Below, one piece after another: positions 25,805 to 33,679 of a DNA stretch of 38,717 nucleotides. Both the position numbers and the translations under genes were made by a program. The notes under the pieces were generated by a model. The model did no database searches and was not told the origin of the DNA. It was given only the letters and a program-made list of their open reading frames with translations. Source of the stretch: an uncultured Prevotella sp. (GTDB taxonomy: Bacteria > Bacteroidota > Bacteroidia > Bacteroidales > Bacteroidaceae); the NCBI GenBank assembly GCA_900315765.1, contig ONAK01000018.1:1-38717 (forward strand). Direction: 5' to 3'. Within the stretch, counting starts at the first letter, position 1; each line of letters opens with the position of its first letter.

Positions 25805-26056
25805 ATGTTGCAGCTTAAAATAGTTTCTCCGGAAAAGATTGAGTTCGACGGCGCTGTTGAGAGCGTGCTGGTGCCAGGAACAATGGGCCAGTTCGAGATT
25901 CTTAACGACCACGCCCCAATCATCTCTACCTTGCAGTGTGGCACGGTGGTATTTACTACTGCCGATGGCAAGCAGCAGTTAGAGATACAAGGCGGATTTG
26001 TGGAGGTGCAGAAGAACAAGGTTAGTCTTTGTGTGGAACTGAAAGCAAAGGAGTAA
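25805..26056 (+). CDS. atpC: F1Fo ATP synthase subunit epsilon, short form
   Basis: 83 residues starting MLQLKIVSPEKIEFDG. Only the N-terminal beta-sandwich domain is present (ESVLVPGTMGQFEILNDHAPIIS, IQGGFVEVQKNKVSL); the protein ends where the C-terminal pair of helices begins in E. coli epsilon (~139 aa). The helices inhibit ATP hydrolysis in other bacteria, so this form should couple F1 to Fo but not provide that brake. The short form is usual in Bacteroidetes. The start is ATG 25805; an upstream TTG at 25796 falls in the repeat. Confidence 0.95.
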   Translation: MLQLKIVSPEKIEFDGAVESVLVPGTMGQFEILNDHAPIISTLQCGTVVFTTADGKQQLEIQGGFVEVQKNKVSLCVELKAKE

Positions 26057-26062
26057 AAAGTA

Positions 26063-26455
26063 ATGACAAAGAGTATCAAGAAGTTGAGTATTGCGTATAT
26101 GCGTTACGGGGTGATGGTGGCAGTTGCTCTGGCACTTGTTGGCCTCATGGTGATGCAGATATGGTTTCTCGACTTGCTTACGCCCATCATAGTAAGTGTG
26201 GTTTTCTCGCTGGTAACATGCGTGGCAATCGCACAGATATGGAAGCGTGTAGCCCAGAGCTCGCCCGACAGTCTGCCCACATTCTTTACGGCTGTGTCAG
26301 GCTTCCGACTGCTGTCGGCTCTGGCAGTGATGTTTGTCTATTATCTGGTTGATAATCAGGACTCTATGCTTAGGTTCTTCATGGTGTTTATAGTTTTCTA
26401 TTTTGGAATGCTTATACATCACTCTATCTTCTTCGCCAGAATTAATAATAGATAA
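26063..26455 (+). CDS. Small membrane protein in atp operon (AtpI-like position)
   Basis: 130 residues with about four hydrophobic segments (VMVAVALALVGLMVMQIWFL, IIVSVVFSLVTCVAIAQIW, FRLLSALAVMFVYYLV, FMVFIVFYFGMLIHHSIFF). No sequence motif allows firm family assignment. Its size, topology and place directly before atpB are those of AtpI/AtpR-type accessory proteins that help assemble the c-ring or bring in Mg2+. It begins 6 bp after atpC and ends 3 bp before atpB, so it belongs to the operon. Function is inferred from context. Confidence 0.75.
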   Translation: MTKSIKKLSIAYMRYGVMVAVALALVGLMVMQIWFLDLLTPIIVSVVFSLVTCVAIAQIWKRVAQSSPDSLPTFFTAVSGFRLLSALAVMFVYYLVDNQDSMLRFFMVFIVFYFGMLIHHSIFFARINNR

Positions 26456-26458
26456 GTA

Positions 26459-27514
26459 ATGAAAAAATTAAGAACGATAATCCTCCTGATGATGGTAGCG
26501 CTGCTGCCTACTGCCGCCTTGGCAAGCGAGGGTGGTGAAGGTGAGGAGCTCGACATCCCTGAGATTGTACTCGAGCACCTGGCCGACTCATACGAATGGC
26601 ATATCGCCAGCTACCAAGGCCATCATATCAGCATTCCGCTGCCCATCATCCTTCGTAGTGCGAGTGATAATCCTGGACAAAAGTGGTTCTTCTGTACTGC
26701 TCACAGTCTGCCCAGCCAGTTCTTCTTCAGCGAGGAACATCACGGCAAGATCTATGAGCGCCTGGGAGGTGAGGAGGTTCGCCCACTTGACCTGAGCATC
26801 ACCAAGAGTGTGCTGCAGATCTGGATTGTGGTGGCCGTACTCATTGTAGTGTTCCTGAGCTGTGCACGCTGGTACAAGAACCACGATGCCAAGAGTGAGG
26901 CTCCAAAGGGATTTGTGGGTGCTATGGAGATGATTGTGATGACGATACATGATGACCTCATCAAGTCGTCGATAGGTGAGAAGCACTACCGTCCGTATGC
27001 TCCTTATCTGCTCACGGTGTTCTTCTTCATCCTCACTTGTAATCTCATCGGACTGATTCCTGTATTCCCAGGAGGTGCCAACGTTACTGGTAACATCAAC
27101 ATCACCTTCTTCCTGGCTGTATGTACGATGCTTGCCATCAACCTGTTTGCCAACAAGGAGTACTGGAAGGAGATTTTCTGGCCTGAGGTGCCACTGTTCC
27201 TCAAGGCCTATCCAGCACCAGTAATGCCTCTTATCGAGCTGTTCGGTGTGTTCACCAAACCATTCGCACTGATGATCCGTCTTTTTGCCAACATGATGGC
27301 TGGTCACGCTGTGATACTCTCGTTCACATGCGTTATCTTCCTCGGTTGGTCGATGGGTGTAGGTTTTGGTATGGGTTTGAACATATTCAGCATCATCATG
27401 CTTCTGTTTATGAATGCACTTGAGTTGCTGGTAGCGTTTGTACAGGCGTACGTGTTTACTATGCTTAGTGCCGTGTTTATCGGCCTGGCGCACAAGGAGC
27501 ACCACGCTGAGTAA
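26459..27514 (+). CDS. atpB: F1Fo ATP synthase subunit a
   Basis: 351 residues, longer than the E. coli protein because of an N-terminal extension. The protein starts with a cleavable-looking signal sequence (MKKLRTIILLMMVALLPTAALA), then an acidic and His-rich periplasmic region (~20-110), then the membrane part. The proton-channel helix with the essential Arg is KPFALMIRLFANMMAGHAVI. The last helices are LNIFSIIMLLFMNALELLVAF and VFTMLSAVFIGLAHKEHH. The extension with signal peptide is common in Bacteroidetes AtpB. Together with subunit c it forms the Fo proton path. It lies between the AtpI-like gene and atpE. Confidence 0.97.
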   Translation: MKKLRTIILLMMVALLPTAALASEGGEGEELDIPEIVLEHLADSYEWHIASYQGHHISIPLPIILRSASDNPGQKWFFCTAHSLPSQFFFSEEHHGKIYERLGGEEVRPLDLSITKSVLQIWIVVAVLIVVFLSCARWYKNHDAKSEAPKGFVGAMEMIVMTIHDDLIKSSIGEKHYRPYAPYLLTVFFFILTCNLIGLIPVFPGGANVTGNINITFFLAVCTMLAINLFANKEYWKEIFWPEVPLFLKAYPAPVMPLIELFGVFTKPFALMIRLFANMMAGHAVILSFTCVIFLGWSMGVGFGMGLNIFSIIMLLFMNALELLVAFVQAYVFTMLSAVFIGLAHKEHHAE

Positions 27515-27591
27515 AATGTAAGAATTGAAAAATTCAAAAATGTAAAAATTTAGAGAATTAAGTAACAACATTATTAATAATTAAAAATTAA

Positions 27592-27837
<246 letters not shown>

Positions 27838-27842
27838 GGATT

Positions 27843-27866
27843 GAAGAATTAAAGAATTCAAGAATT
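27843..27866 (+). repeat. 8-bp tandem repeat AAGAATT-type before atpF
   Basis: GAAGAATT, AAAGAATT and CAAGAATT in tandem (8-bp period), ending 8 bp before the atpF ATG at 27875. Confidence 0.8.
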
Positions 27867-27874
27867 GAAGTTTT

Positions 27875-28390
27875 ATGGATTTCAGTAAACTGCCAGCTAT
27901 CCTTACACCCGATCTGGGACTCTTGTTCTGGATGCTCCTGGCGTTTGCCGTCGTCTTCTTCGTGCTTGCCAAGTACGGTTTCCCTGCCATCGTTGGTATG
28001 GTAGAAGAGCGAAACCGCTACATCGAGGACAGTCTCAAGAAGGCCCATGAGGCCCAGGAGCGTTTAGCTAACATCGAGAAGGAGGGAGAATCCATCTTGC
28101 AGGAGGCTCGTGCCAAGCAGGCTCAGATATTGAAAGAGGCTGCAGAGACGCGCGACTCTATTGTGGAACAGGCTCAGGAGAAGGCGAGAGCTGAAGGTGC
28201 TCGACTCTTGGAAGATGCCCGTGTGGCTATCGAACAGGAGAAGAAAGCCGCTATCGCCGACATCCGTCAGCAGGTTGCTGCACTGAGTGTAGGCATCGCC
28301 GAAAAGGTTCTCAAGCAGAACCTTAAAGACGATAAGTCGCAGATGGATTTGATTGACCGTATGCTGGATGATGTTTCTACTGATAAATAA
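27875..28390 (+). CDS. atpF: F1Fo ATP synthase subunit b
   Basis: 171 residues: one N-terminal transmembrane helix (LLFWMLLAFAVVFFVLAKYGFP) followed by a long charged coiled coil (VEERNRYIEDSLKKAHEAQERL to about residue 150) that forms the peripheral stalk and ends in a region that contacts delta. MDFSKLPAILTPDLGLLFWM is a typical start for Bacteroidetes b. It follows atpE and is separated from atpH by 11 bp. Confidence 0.96.
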   Translation: MDFSKLPAILTPDLGLLFWMLLAFAVVFFVLAKYGFPAIVGMVEERNRYIEDSLKKAHEAQERLANIEKEGESILQEARAKQAQILKEAAETRDSIVEQAQEKARAEGARLLEDARVAIEQEKKAAIADIRQQVAALSVGIAEKVLKQNLKDDKSQMDLIDRMLDDVSTDK

Positions 28391-28401
28391 GTAATGTACG
28401 T

Positions 28402-28938
28402 ATGGATATAGGAGTCATATCGGTAAGATACGCGCGAGCACTACTCAAGAGTGCTACCGACGCCAAGATTGAGCAGCAGGTGTATGCCGAGATGCAGCAG
28501 ATAGCCAAGAGCTACATCGAGGTGCCGCAGTTGCGCTCTACGATTGACAATCCGATGCTCTCGAAGGATAAGAAGCAGGCACTGCTGCTTACTGCTGCAG
28601 GCCGTGAGCCTTCCGACCTGATGAAGGTTTTCATCAGCCTGGTGCTGAAGGAAGACCGCGAGAGTGTGATGCAGTTCATCGCAAATTCGTACGTCACGCT
28701 TTACCGCCAGCAGAAGAATGTCATCCGCGGACGCCTCATCACCGCTGCCGCTGTATCTCCTGAAACGGAGCAGAAAATGCGACAGATGGTGGAGAGTAAG
28801 ACTAATGGAACAGTGGAGTTTGAGTCGCAGGTAAACCCTGATATCATCGGAGGCTTTATCCTGGAGTACGATACCTATCGTATGGACGCCAGCGTCAAGA
28901 CCAAACTCAACTCTATTCTTAACACCTTGAAAAAGTAA
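28402..28938 (+). CDS. atpH: F1Fo ATP synthase subunit delta
   Basis: 178 residues of the OSCP/delta family. The N-terminal helical bundle starts MDIGVISVRYARALLKSATD. The C-terminal domain includes VTLYRQQKNVIRGRLITAAAVSPE and ESQVNPDIIGGFILEYDTYRMDASVKTKL, the diagnostic delta signature. It joins the peripheral stalk to the top of F1. The 3' end lies in the first copy of a 16-bp tandem repeat leading to atpA. Confidence 0.95.
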   Translation: MDIGVISVRYARALLKSATDAKIEQQVYAEMQQIAKSYIEVPQLRSTIDNPMLSKDKKQALLLTAAGREPSDLMKVFISLVLKEDRESVMQFIANSYVTLYRQQKNVIRGRLITAAAVSPETEQKMRQMVESKTNGTVEFESQVNPDIIGGFILEYDTYRMDASVKTKLNSILNTLKK

Positions 28939-28961
28939 AAAGGTAAAAAAGTAAAAAGGTA
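28930..28961 (+). repeat. Perfect 16-bp tandem repeat before atpA
   Basis: AAAAAGTAAAAAGGTA occurs twice (28930-28945 and 28946-28961), followed by AAAAA and the atpA ATG at 28967. The first copy contains the atpH stop codon. The A/G-rich tract may act as the ribosome-binding region. Confidence 0.9.
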
Positions 28962-28966
28962 AAAAA

Positions 28967-30553
28967 ATGTCAGATAAGATTAAACCAAGCGAAGTTTCGC
29001 AGGTATTGCTCGACCAGCTGAAAGGTATATCGGATGCTGAGAAGTTCGACGAGGTGGGAACCGTGCTCACAGTGAGCGATGGTGTAGCCCGCATCTATGG
29101 ACTGCGCAACGCCGAGGCCAACGAGCTGCTGGAGTTTGAAAACGGCACTATGGCTATCGTGATGAACCTCGAGGAGGACAACGTGGGCTGCGTGCTGTTG
29201 GGCACTACCTCGGGCATCAAAGAGGGCATGGTGGTGAAGCGTACCAAACGTATCGCATCTATCCGTGTCAACGATAACATGCTGGGACGCGTTATCAATC
29301 CGCTGGGACAAGCTATCGACGGTAAGGGTGATATCGACCTGAGCGACGCTTTCGAGATGCCGCTCGATCGTAAGGCCCCTGGTGTTATCTATCGCCAGCC
29401 CGTTAAGGAGCCTCTGCAGACTGGATTGAAGGCTATCGACTCGATGATTCCTATCGGTCGTGGTCAGCGCGAGCTTATCATCGGCGACCGCCAGACGGGT
29501 AAGACCGCCATCGCCGTTGATACCATCATCAATCAGAAGAGTTTCTATGAGGCAGGTAAGCCTGTCTATTGTATCTATGTGGCCATCGGACAGAAGGCCA
29601 GTACTGTTGCTGCTCTCGTTTCTACGCTGCAGGAGCATGGTGCTATGCCTTACACCATCGTGGTTGCTGCTACAGCTGCCGATCCAGCTGCTATGCAGTA
29701 CTATGCACCATTTGCTGGTGCTGCTATCGGCGAGTATTTCCGCGACCGAGGTCTGCCTGCACTCGTTGTTTACGACGACCTGTCGAAGCAGGCTGTGGCC
29801 TATCGTGAGGTGTCGCTGATTCTGCGCCGTCCTTCTGGTCGTGAGGCTTATCCTGGTGATGTGTTCTATTTGCATTCACGTCTTTTGGAGCGTGCTGCAA
29901 AGATGAACGAACAGCAGGAGGTGGCCGAGCAGATGAACGACCTGCCAGAGTGTATGAAGGGCCATGTGAAGGGTGGTGGTTCACTCACCGCTCTGCCTAT
30001 CATCGAGACTCAGGCTGGCGACGTGTCGGCTTACATCCCTACCAACGTTATCTCTATTACCGATGGTCAGATATTCTTGGAGAGCGACCTCTTTAACCAA
30101 GGTTTCCGTCCTGCCATCAACGTAGGTATCTCAGTATCTCGTGTGGGTGGTTCGGCTCAGATTAAGAGTATGAAGAAGGTGGCTGGTACACTGAAAATCG
30201 ACCAGGCACAGTATCGTGAGCTGGAGGCCTTCTCTAAGTTCTCGAGCGATATGGATGCTGTAACAGCGATGACACTGGACCGCGGACGTAAGAACAACCA
30301 GCTGCTCATTCAGCCACAGTACAGCCCAATGCCAGTAGGCGAGCAGATTGCTATCTTGTATTGTGGTGTTCACGGACTGATGCGTGAGGTGCCCATAGCC
30401 AAGGTGCGCGAGTGCCAGACATCGTTCCTCGACAAGCTGCGCTCAGCTCATCCAGAGGTCATCGAGACTTTGGCAAGCGGTAAGATTGACGACGAGACTA
30501 CCGACACCATCGAGAAGGTGATGTTTGATATCGCTGGAACATATAAAGCCTGA
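28967..30553 (+). CDS. atpA: F1Fo ATP synthase subunit alpha
   Basis: 528 residues. The non-catalytic nucleotide-binding F1 subunit has P-loop [11 protein letters not shown] (in [19 protein letters not shown]), the conserved [13 protein letters not shown], Walker B region [14 protein letters not shown], and the alpha signature [21 protein letters not shown] with [10 protein letters not shown]. Length and order are normal. The stop is followed 6 bp later by atpG. Confidence 0.98.
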   Translation: MSDKIKPSEVSQVLLDQLKGISDAEKFDEVGTVLTVSDGVARIYGLRNAEANELLEFENGTMAIVMNLEEDNVGCVLLGTTSGIKEGMVVKRTKRIASIRVNDNMLGRVINPLGQAIDGKGDIDLSDAFEMPLDRKAPGVIYRQPVKEPLQTGLKAIDSMIPIGRGQRELIIGDRQTGKTAIAVDTIINQKSFYEAGKPVYCIYVAIGQKASTVAALVSTLQEHGAMPYTIVVAATAADPAAMQYYAPFAGAAIGEYFRDRGLPALVVYDDLSKQAVAYREVSLILRRPSGREAYPGDVFYLHSRLLERAAKMNEQQEVAEQMNDLPECMKGHVKGGGSLTALPIIETQAGDVSAYIPTNVISITDGQIFLESDLFNQGFRPAINVGISVSRVGGSAQIKSMKKVAGTLKIDQAQYRELEAFSKFSSDMDAVTAMTLDRGRKNNQLLIQPQYSPMPVGEQIAILYCGVHGLMREVPIAKVRECQTSFLDKLRSAHPEVIETLASGKIDDETTDTIEKVMFDIAGTYKA

Positions 30554-30559
30554 TAGCCT

Positions 30560-31531
30560 ATGCCAAGCCTGAAAGAAATTAAAGGCCGCATAGCCTCAGT
30601 CAATTCCACGCGAAAGATTACGTCGGCTATGAAGATGGTTGCCTCCAGCAAACTTCATCACGCTCAGGTGGCTATTCAGAATATGCTGCCTTATGAGGAG
30701 TTGTTGGAGCACATCCTCAAGTCGTTCCTTGCTGCCGAGGCCGAGGCTCAGACCGTCTACGATCAGGAGCGCCCTGTTAAAAGGGCTGCACTGGTGGTGT
30801 TTTCAAGTAATTCGTCGCTCTGTGGCGGATTCAATGCCAACACCATCAAACTGATGACGCAGGTGGTTAATGATTATGCTGAGTCCATTGGGCGCGACAA
30901 TGTGGAGATTTATCCTATTGGTCGCAAGGTGTTCGAAAAGGCCCGTAAGATGGGGCTCAACGTGCAGGGCGAATACTCTGCGCTGGCCGATCACCCCAAT
31001 GTGCAGCAGTGCATCGAGATAGCCATGGAACTTGGTGGGAAGTTCCGACGAGGCGAGATAGATAAGGTTGAACTCATCTATCACCACTTTAAGAGCGCAG
31101 GCTCTCAGGTGCTTACCCGCAAGACTTTCCTGCCTATTGACATCGAAAGTGAACTGCAGGCCGACCACGAGCGCGATCTTACCAGCAACATCGCTACGAA
31201 GCAGAGTCAGGAATACTTGAAGCAGCGTGGCGAAAAGGAGAACAGTCGCGAGCAGGAGGAGGTTAAGCCGCTCAACGATAACTTTATCGTAGAGCCCGAC
31301 ATGAACACCGTACTCTCGCAACTCATGCCTAAGCTGGCACATCTTACGCTCTACACAGCCCTGCTGGATAGCAATGCTTCTGAGCATGCTGCCCGCATGG
31401 TGGCTATGCAGACTGCTACCGATAATGCCGACGAGCTGCTACGCGAACTCAACTTGCAGTACAACAAGAGTCGCCAGCAAGCCATCACCTCCGAACTTCT
31501 GGATATTGTAGGAGGTTCGGTGAACAACTGA
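30560..31531 (+). CDS. atpG: F1Fo ATP synthase subunit gamma
   Basis: 323 residues, about 35 longer than E. coli gamma. The N-terminal helix MPSLKEIKGRIASVNSTRKI and the C-terminal helix (AARMVAMQTATDNADELLREL...QAITSELLDIVGG) form the central shaft. The Rossmann-like middle domain contains a hydrophilic insertion around residues 198-240 (HERDLTSNIATKQSQEYLKQ and RGEKENSREQEE). Cyanobacterial and chloroplast gamma have a regulatory insertion in a similar part of the protein, but the sequence is unrelated and lacks a Cys pair. It is the last gene of the operon, followed by a strong terminator. Confidence 0.96.
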   Translation: MPSLKEIKGRIASVNSTRKITSAMKMVASSKLHHAQVAIQNMLPYEELLEHILKSFLAAEAEAQTVYDQERPVKRAALVVFSSNSSLCGGFNANTIKLMTQVVNDYAESIGRDNVEIYPIGRKVFEKARKMGLNVQGEYSALADHPNVQQCIEIAMELGGKFRRGEIDKVELIYHHFKSAGSQVLTRKTFLPIDIESELQADHERDLTSNIATKQSQEYLKQRGEKENSREQEEVKPLNDNFIVEPDMNTVLSQLMPKLAHLTLYTALLDSNASEHAARMVAMQTATDNADELLRELNLQYNKSRQQAITSELLDIVGGSVNN

Positions 31532-31539
31532 TAACAACA

Positions 31540-31577
31540 AATAATCCCCACCAGATTTGGCGGGGATTATTTATTTT
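31540..31577. terminator. Bidirectional terminator after atpG
   Basis: Perfect stem AATAATCCCC/GGGGATTATT (31540-31549 and 31562-31571) extended by ACC/GGC-like pairing, followed by TTATTTT on the plus strand. The converging symporter gene's stop codon (31571-31573) lies at its edge. Confidence 0.9.
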
Positions 31578-32491
31578 GAATAAATTCTTGCAACAAGTGC
31601 GCCGCTTATGTTGTGCCATACGCTGAATATGGCTCCTGGTATGGTGGCCAGAGGGTAGGCAGCAAAATGCAGTGTGGCCAGCGAAGAGGCCAGGCCGGAG
31701 TTCTGCATTCCAACTTCGATGGAGATGGCGCGTCTCTTAGCATCGGCTAGGCCGAGCAATCGTCCGATAATATACCCGAGACTTAATCCGCATAGATTGT
31801 GGAGCATCACTACCAGCACTACTATCATTCCGCCCACAAGCAACCTGTCGGCATTATGCGAGACAACTATTCCTACCACAAAAGCAATCACAACTGATGA
31901 GAATGCTGGCAGATATGGTACGATACTCTTGGTGAACTTAGGCAGGTAACGCTGGAAAACAAGTCCTACGGCTATTGGTGCAATCACCACATAAACGATA
32001 CTCAGCAGCATGCCGATGGTATCAACTTCAACCATTGTTCCTGCCAACAGCCATACTAATAATGGCGTAAGCAGTGGGGCAAGTAGGGTAGACGTAGCCG
32101 TCATGCCCACAGATAGAGCCAAATCGCCTTTGGCCAGATAGGTAATCACATTCGAAGCGGTGCCTCCAGGACAGCAGCCAACCAATATCACACCCAGCGC
32201 CAGCTCCTTGGGTAGCGCAAAGGCCCACGACAATCCTAATGCCAACAACGGCATAACTGTGAACTGTGCCAGACAACCTATGATAATATCCTTTGGTCTG
32301 CTAAACACGATACGGAAATCTTGTGGCGATAGTGTTAATCCCATGCCGAACATGATGACGCCTAACATAGGGTTAATGGCCCATGTGTCTACCCAAAGAA
32401 ACGATGATGGCCAGAATAGAGCTACTGCAGCAACCAGCACGACTATAGCGCCCATATATTTTGAAATGTAATTGCAGAGTTTCTTCATCAT
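31571..32491 (-). CDS. Bile acid:sodium symporter (BASS) family transporter
   Basis: 306 residues with about ten hydrophobic helices. Family signatures are GMGLTLSPQDFRIVFSRP, GVILVGCCPGGTASNVITYLAKGDLALSVGMTATSTLLAPLLTP in the first Na+-binding crossover region, and SIEVGMQNSGLASSLATLHF plus IFSVWHNISGALVA near the C-terminus. BASS proteins of gut and other bacteria import organic anions (pantoate, 2-keto acids, bile acids) with Na+; the substrate here is unknown. It is transcribed away from the Phe/Tyr operon and converges with atpG. The start could be either Met of the MM pair (32491 or 32488). Confidence 0.92.
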   Translation of the reverse strand: MMKKLCNYISKYMGAIVVLVAAVALFWPSSFLWVDTWAINPMLGVIMFGMGLTLSPQDFRIVFSRPKDIIIGCLAQFTVMPLLALGLSWAFALPKELALGVILVGCCPGGTASNVITYLAKGDLALSVGMTATSTLLAPLLTPLLVWLLAGTMVEVDTIGMLLSIVYVVIAPIAVGLVFQRYLPKFTKSIVPYLPAFSSVVIAFVVGIVVSHNADRLLVGGMIVVLVVMLHNLCGLSLGYIIGRLLGLADAKRRAISIEVGMQNSGLASSLATLHFAAYPLATIPGAIFSVWHNISGALVARIYSK

Positions 32492-32507
32492 TTATATATT
32501 TTCGCTG

Positions 32508-32515
32508 CAAAATTA
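32508..32515 (-). promoter_or_regulatory. -7 promoter element of the BASS gene (TAATTTTG)
   Basis: TAATTTTG on the minus strand, 16 bp before the ATG; no TTTG at -33. Confidence 0.55.
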
Positions 32516-32584
32516 CATAAAATCTGCTATATATCGCATATTTTTTGAAAAAGTAAGCAAAAACGCAAAATTTCTATCATTTTA

Positions 32585-32616
32585 TTTGGTAGTTTCGTGG
32601 AAATACTTTACTTTTG
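32585..32616 (+). promoter_or_regulatory. Promoter of the Phe/Tyr biosynthesis operon
   Basis: TTTG at 32585-32588, a 20-bp spacer and TACTTTTG at 32609-32616 give a full consensus match. The predicted start near 32622 leaves a leader of about 200 nt before pheA, which contains the leader peptide and attenuator. Confidence 0.85.
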
Positions 32617-32644
32617 CAGTCGAAATCAATAAAATTAGAAAGAT

Positions 32645-32722
32645 ATGTCAATGTTGAATGCTTGGTTTTACGGCTTTTATTTTTACTTTGCAGAGAACTG
32701 TGAAGCGGGAAGTTGCGTATAG
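32645..32722 (+). CDS. Aromatic-rich leader peptide of the Phe/Tyr operon (attenuator peptide)
   Basis: A 25-codon ORF (ATG 32645-32647, TAG 32720-32722) lies in the operon leader. It begins MSMLNA, then WFYGFYFYF (codons 7-15: one Trp, four Phe, three Tyr in nine codons), then AENCEAGSCV. The enrichment for the two end products of the operon is far beyond chance. The peptide itself is unlikely to have a function; its translation would sense charged tRNA-Phe and tRNA-Tyr. Codons 19-22 carry the antiterminator strand (32699-32710). The sequence before the ATG (AGAAAGAT) is A/G-rich without a strong Shine-Dalgarno. Translation is not demonstrated; the inference rests on composition and on the RNA geometry. 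Confidence 0.85.
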   Translation: MSMLNAWFYGFYFYFAENCEAGSCV

Positions 32723-32798
32723 AATTCAACTTATGACAATAGGAAGATAAAACAACAAGGTCCCGCTTCACAACATAGTGAAAGCGGGGCTTGTTTTT
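32699..32798 (+). promoter_or_regulatory. Transcription attenuator (antiterminator/terminator) before pheA
   Basis: Segment A, TGTGAAGCGGGA (32699-32710), is an exact 12-nt complement of segment B, TCCCGCTTCACA (32761-32772). B also pairs with segment C, GTGAAAGCGGG (32778-32788, one bulged A). This B:C hairpin is extended by ACAAG/CTTGT (32755-32759 and 32790-32794) and followed by TGTTTTT, making a rho-independent terminator 27 nt before the pheA ATG. A ribosome stalled in the aromatic codons (32663-32689) leaves A free, so A:B forms and the terminator is disrupted. A ribosome that reaches the stop at 32722 covers A, so B:C forms and transcription ends. Confidence 0.85.
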
Positions 32799-32825
32799 AG
32801 AGCGAGAAAGTAAGATTGTTAGAAT

Positions 32826-33668
32826 ATGAAGAGAATAGCAATACAAGGACTGATAGGGTCGTTCCACGATATAGCGGCACACCTTTACTTCGAGGGGGAA
32901 CAGATACAGCTTATTTGTTGTAGCACCTTCGAACAGGTGTTCCAGCAGATAAAGCAAGACCCCACTGTCATAGGTATGCTGGCAATAGAGAATACGATTG
33001 CTGGTAGTCTGCTGCACAATTATGAACTGCTGCGCGATAGCGGCACATCGGTAGTAGGTGAGCACAAACTGCACATCACCCACTGTATCTGTTGCCTGCC
33101 CGAGGACGATTGGGACACTATTACTGAGGTACACTCGCACCCTGTGGCATTGATGCAGTGTCGTGACTTCTTGGCAAATCATCCACAGCTGAAGAACGTT
33201 GAAGCAGAGGATACTGCAGGATCGGCCAAAATGATAGCCGAGGGGCAGAAACGCGGATGGGCTGCCATCTGTCATGCTGAAGCAGCTAAGTTGTATGGCC
33301 TGAAAGTGCTTGAGGACCACATCGAGGATAATAAGCATAATTTTACCCGTTTCCTGGTGGTGAGCAATCCCAACAAGGCCGACATGCTGCGCCCGCTGAC
33401 TGAGGCCAACAAGAGCAGTATCGTTTTCTCGCTGCCTCATGAGGAAGGTTCTCTGAGCCATGTTCTGGCAATACTCTCGTTCTATAAAATAAATCTGACA
33501 AAGATTCAGAGTCTGCCTATCATTGGAAAAGAGTGGGAATATCTGTTCTATGTCGACGTGATGTATGATGATCTGACACGCTATCGACAGGCTGTTGACG
33601 CCATTATTCCATTGACGAAGGATTTGAAGATTCTGGGTGAATATAAGGACGGAAAACAAACGAATTGA
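32826..33668 (+). CDS. pheA: Prephenate dehydratase
   Basis: 280 residues: catalytic PDT domain (~1-185) and C-terminal ACT domain (~195-275). It converts prephenate to phenylpyruvate. Catalytic motifs: AIENTIAGSLLHNYELL, the EDTAGSAKMIAEG segment, and TRF (residues 174-176, in HNFTRFLVV). There is no fused chorismate mutase; that activity is on the downstream DAHP synthase gene. In the ACT domain the two Phe-binding motifs of the family, GALx and ESRP, read GSLS (208-211) and QSLP (228-231), so feedback inhibition may be altered. It is the first structural gene behind the attenuator, and the next gene begins 11 bp after its stop. Confidence 0.95.
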   Translation: MKRIAIQGLIGSFHDIAAHLYFEGEQIQLICCSTFEQVFQQIKQDPTVIGMLAIENTIAGSLLHNYELLRDSGTSVVGEHKLHITHCICCLPEDDWDTITEVHSHPVALMQCRDFLANHPQLKNVEAEDTAGSAKMIAEGQKRGWAAICHAEAAKLYGLKVLEDHIEDNKHNFTRFLVVSNPNKADMLRPLTEANKSSIVFSLPHEEGSLSHVLAILSFYKINLTKIQSLPIIGKEWEYLFYVDVMYDDLTRYRQAVDAIIPLTKDLKILGEYKDGKQTN

Positions 33669-33679
33669 ACATAAAGATT

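Noticed and set aside
26588-27571. 327-codon minus-strand ORF opposite atpB
   Set aside because: Antisense to a conserved subunit a gene; His/Glu/Thr-rich translation with no recognisable fold.
32577-33659. 360-codon ORF on the minus strand opposite pheA and its leader
   Set aside because: It is antisense to a clear prephenate dehydratase and to the attenuator, its composition is rich in Cys/His/Leu without any domain, and it is a shadow of codon usage.
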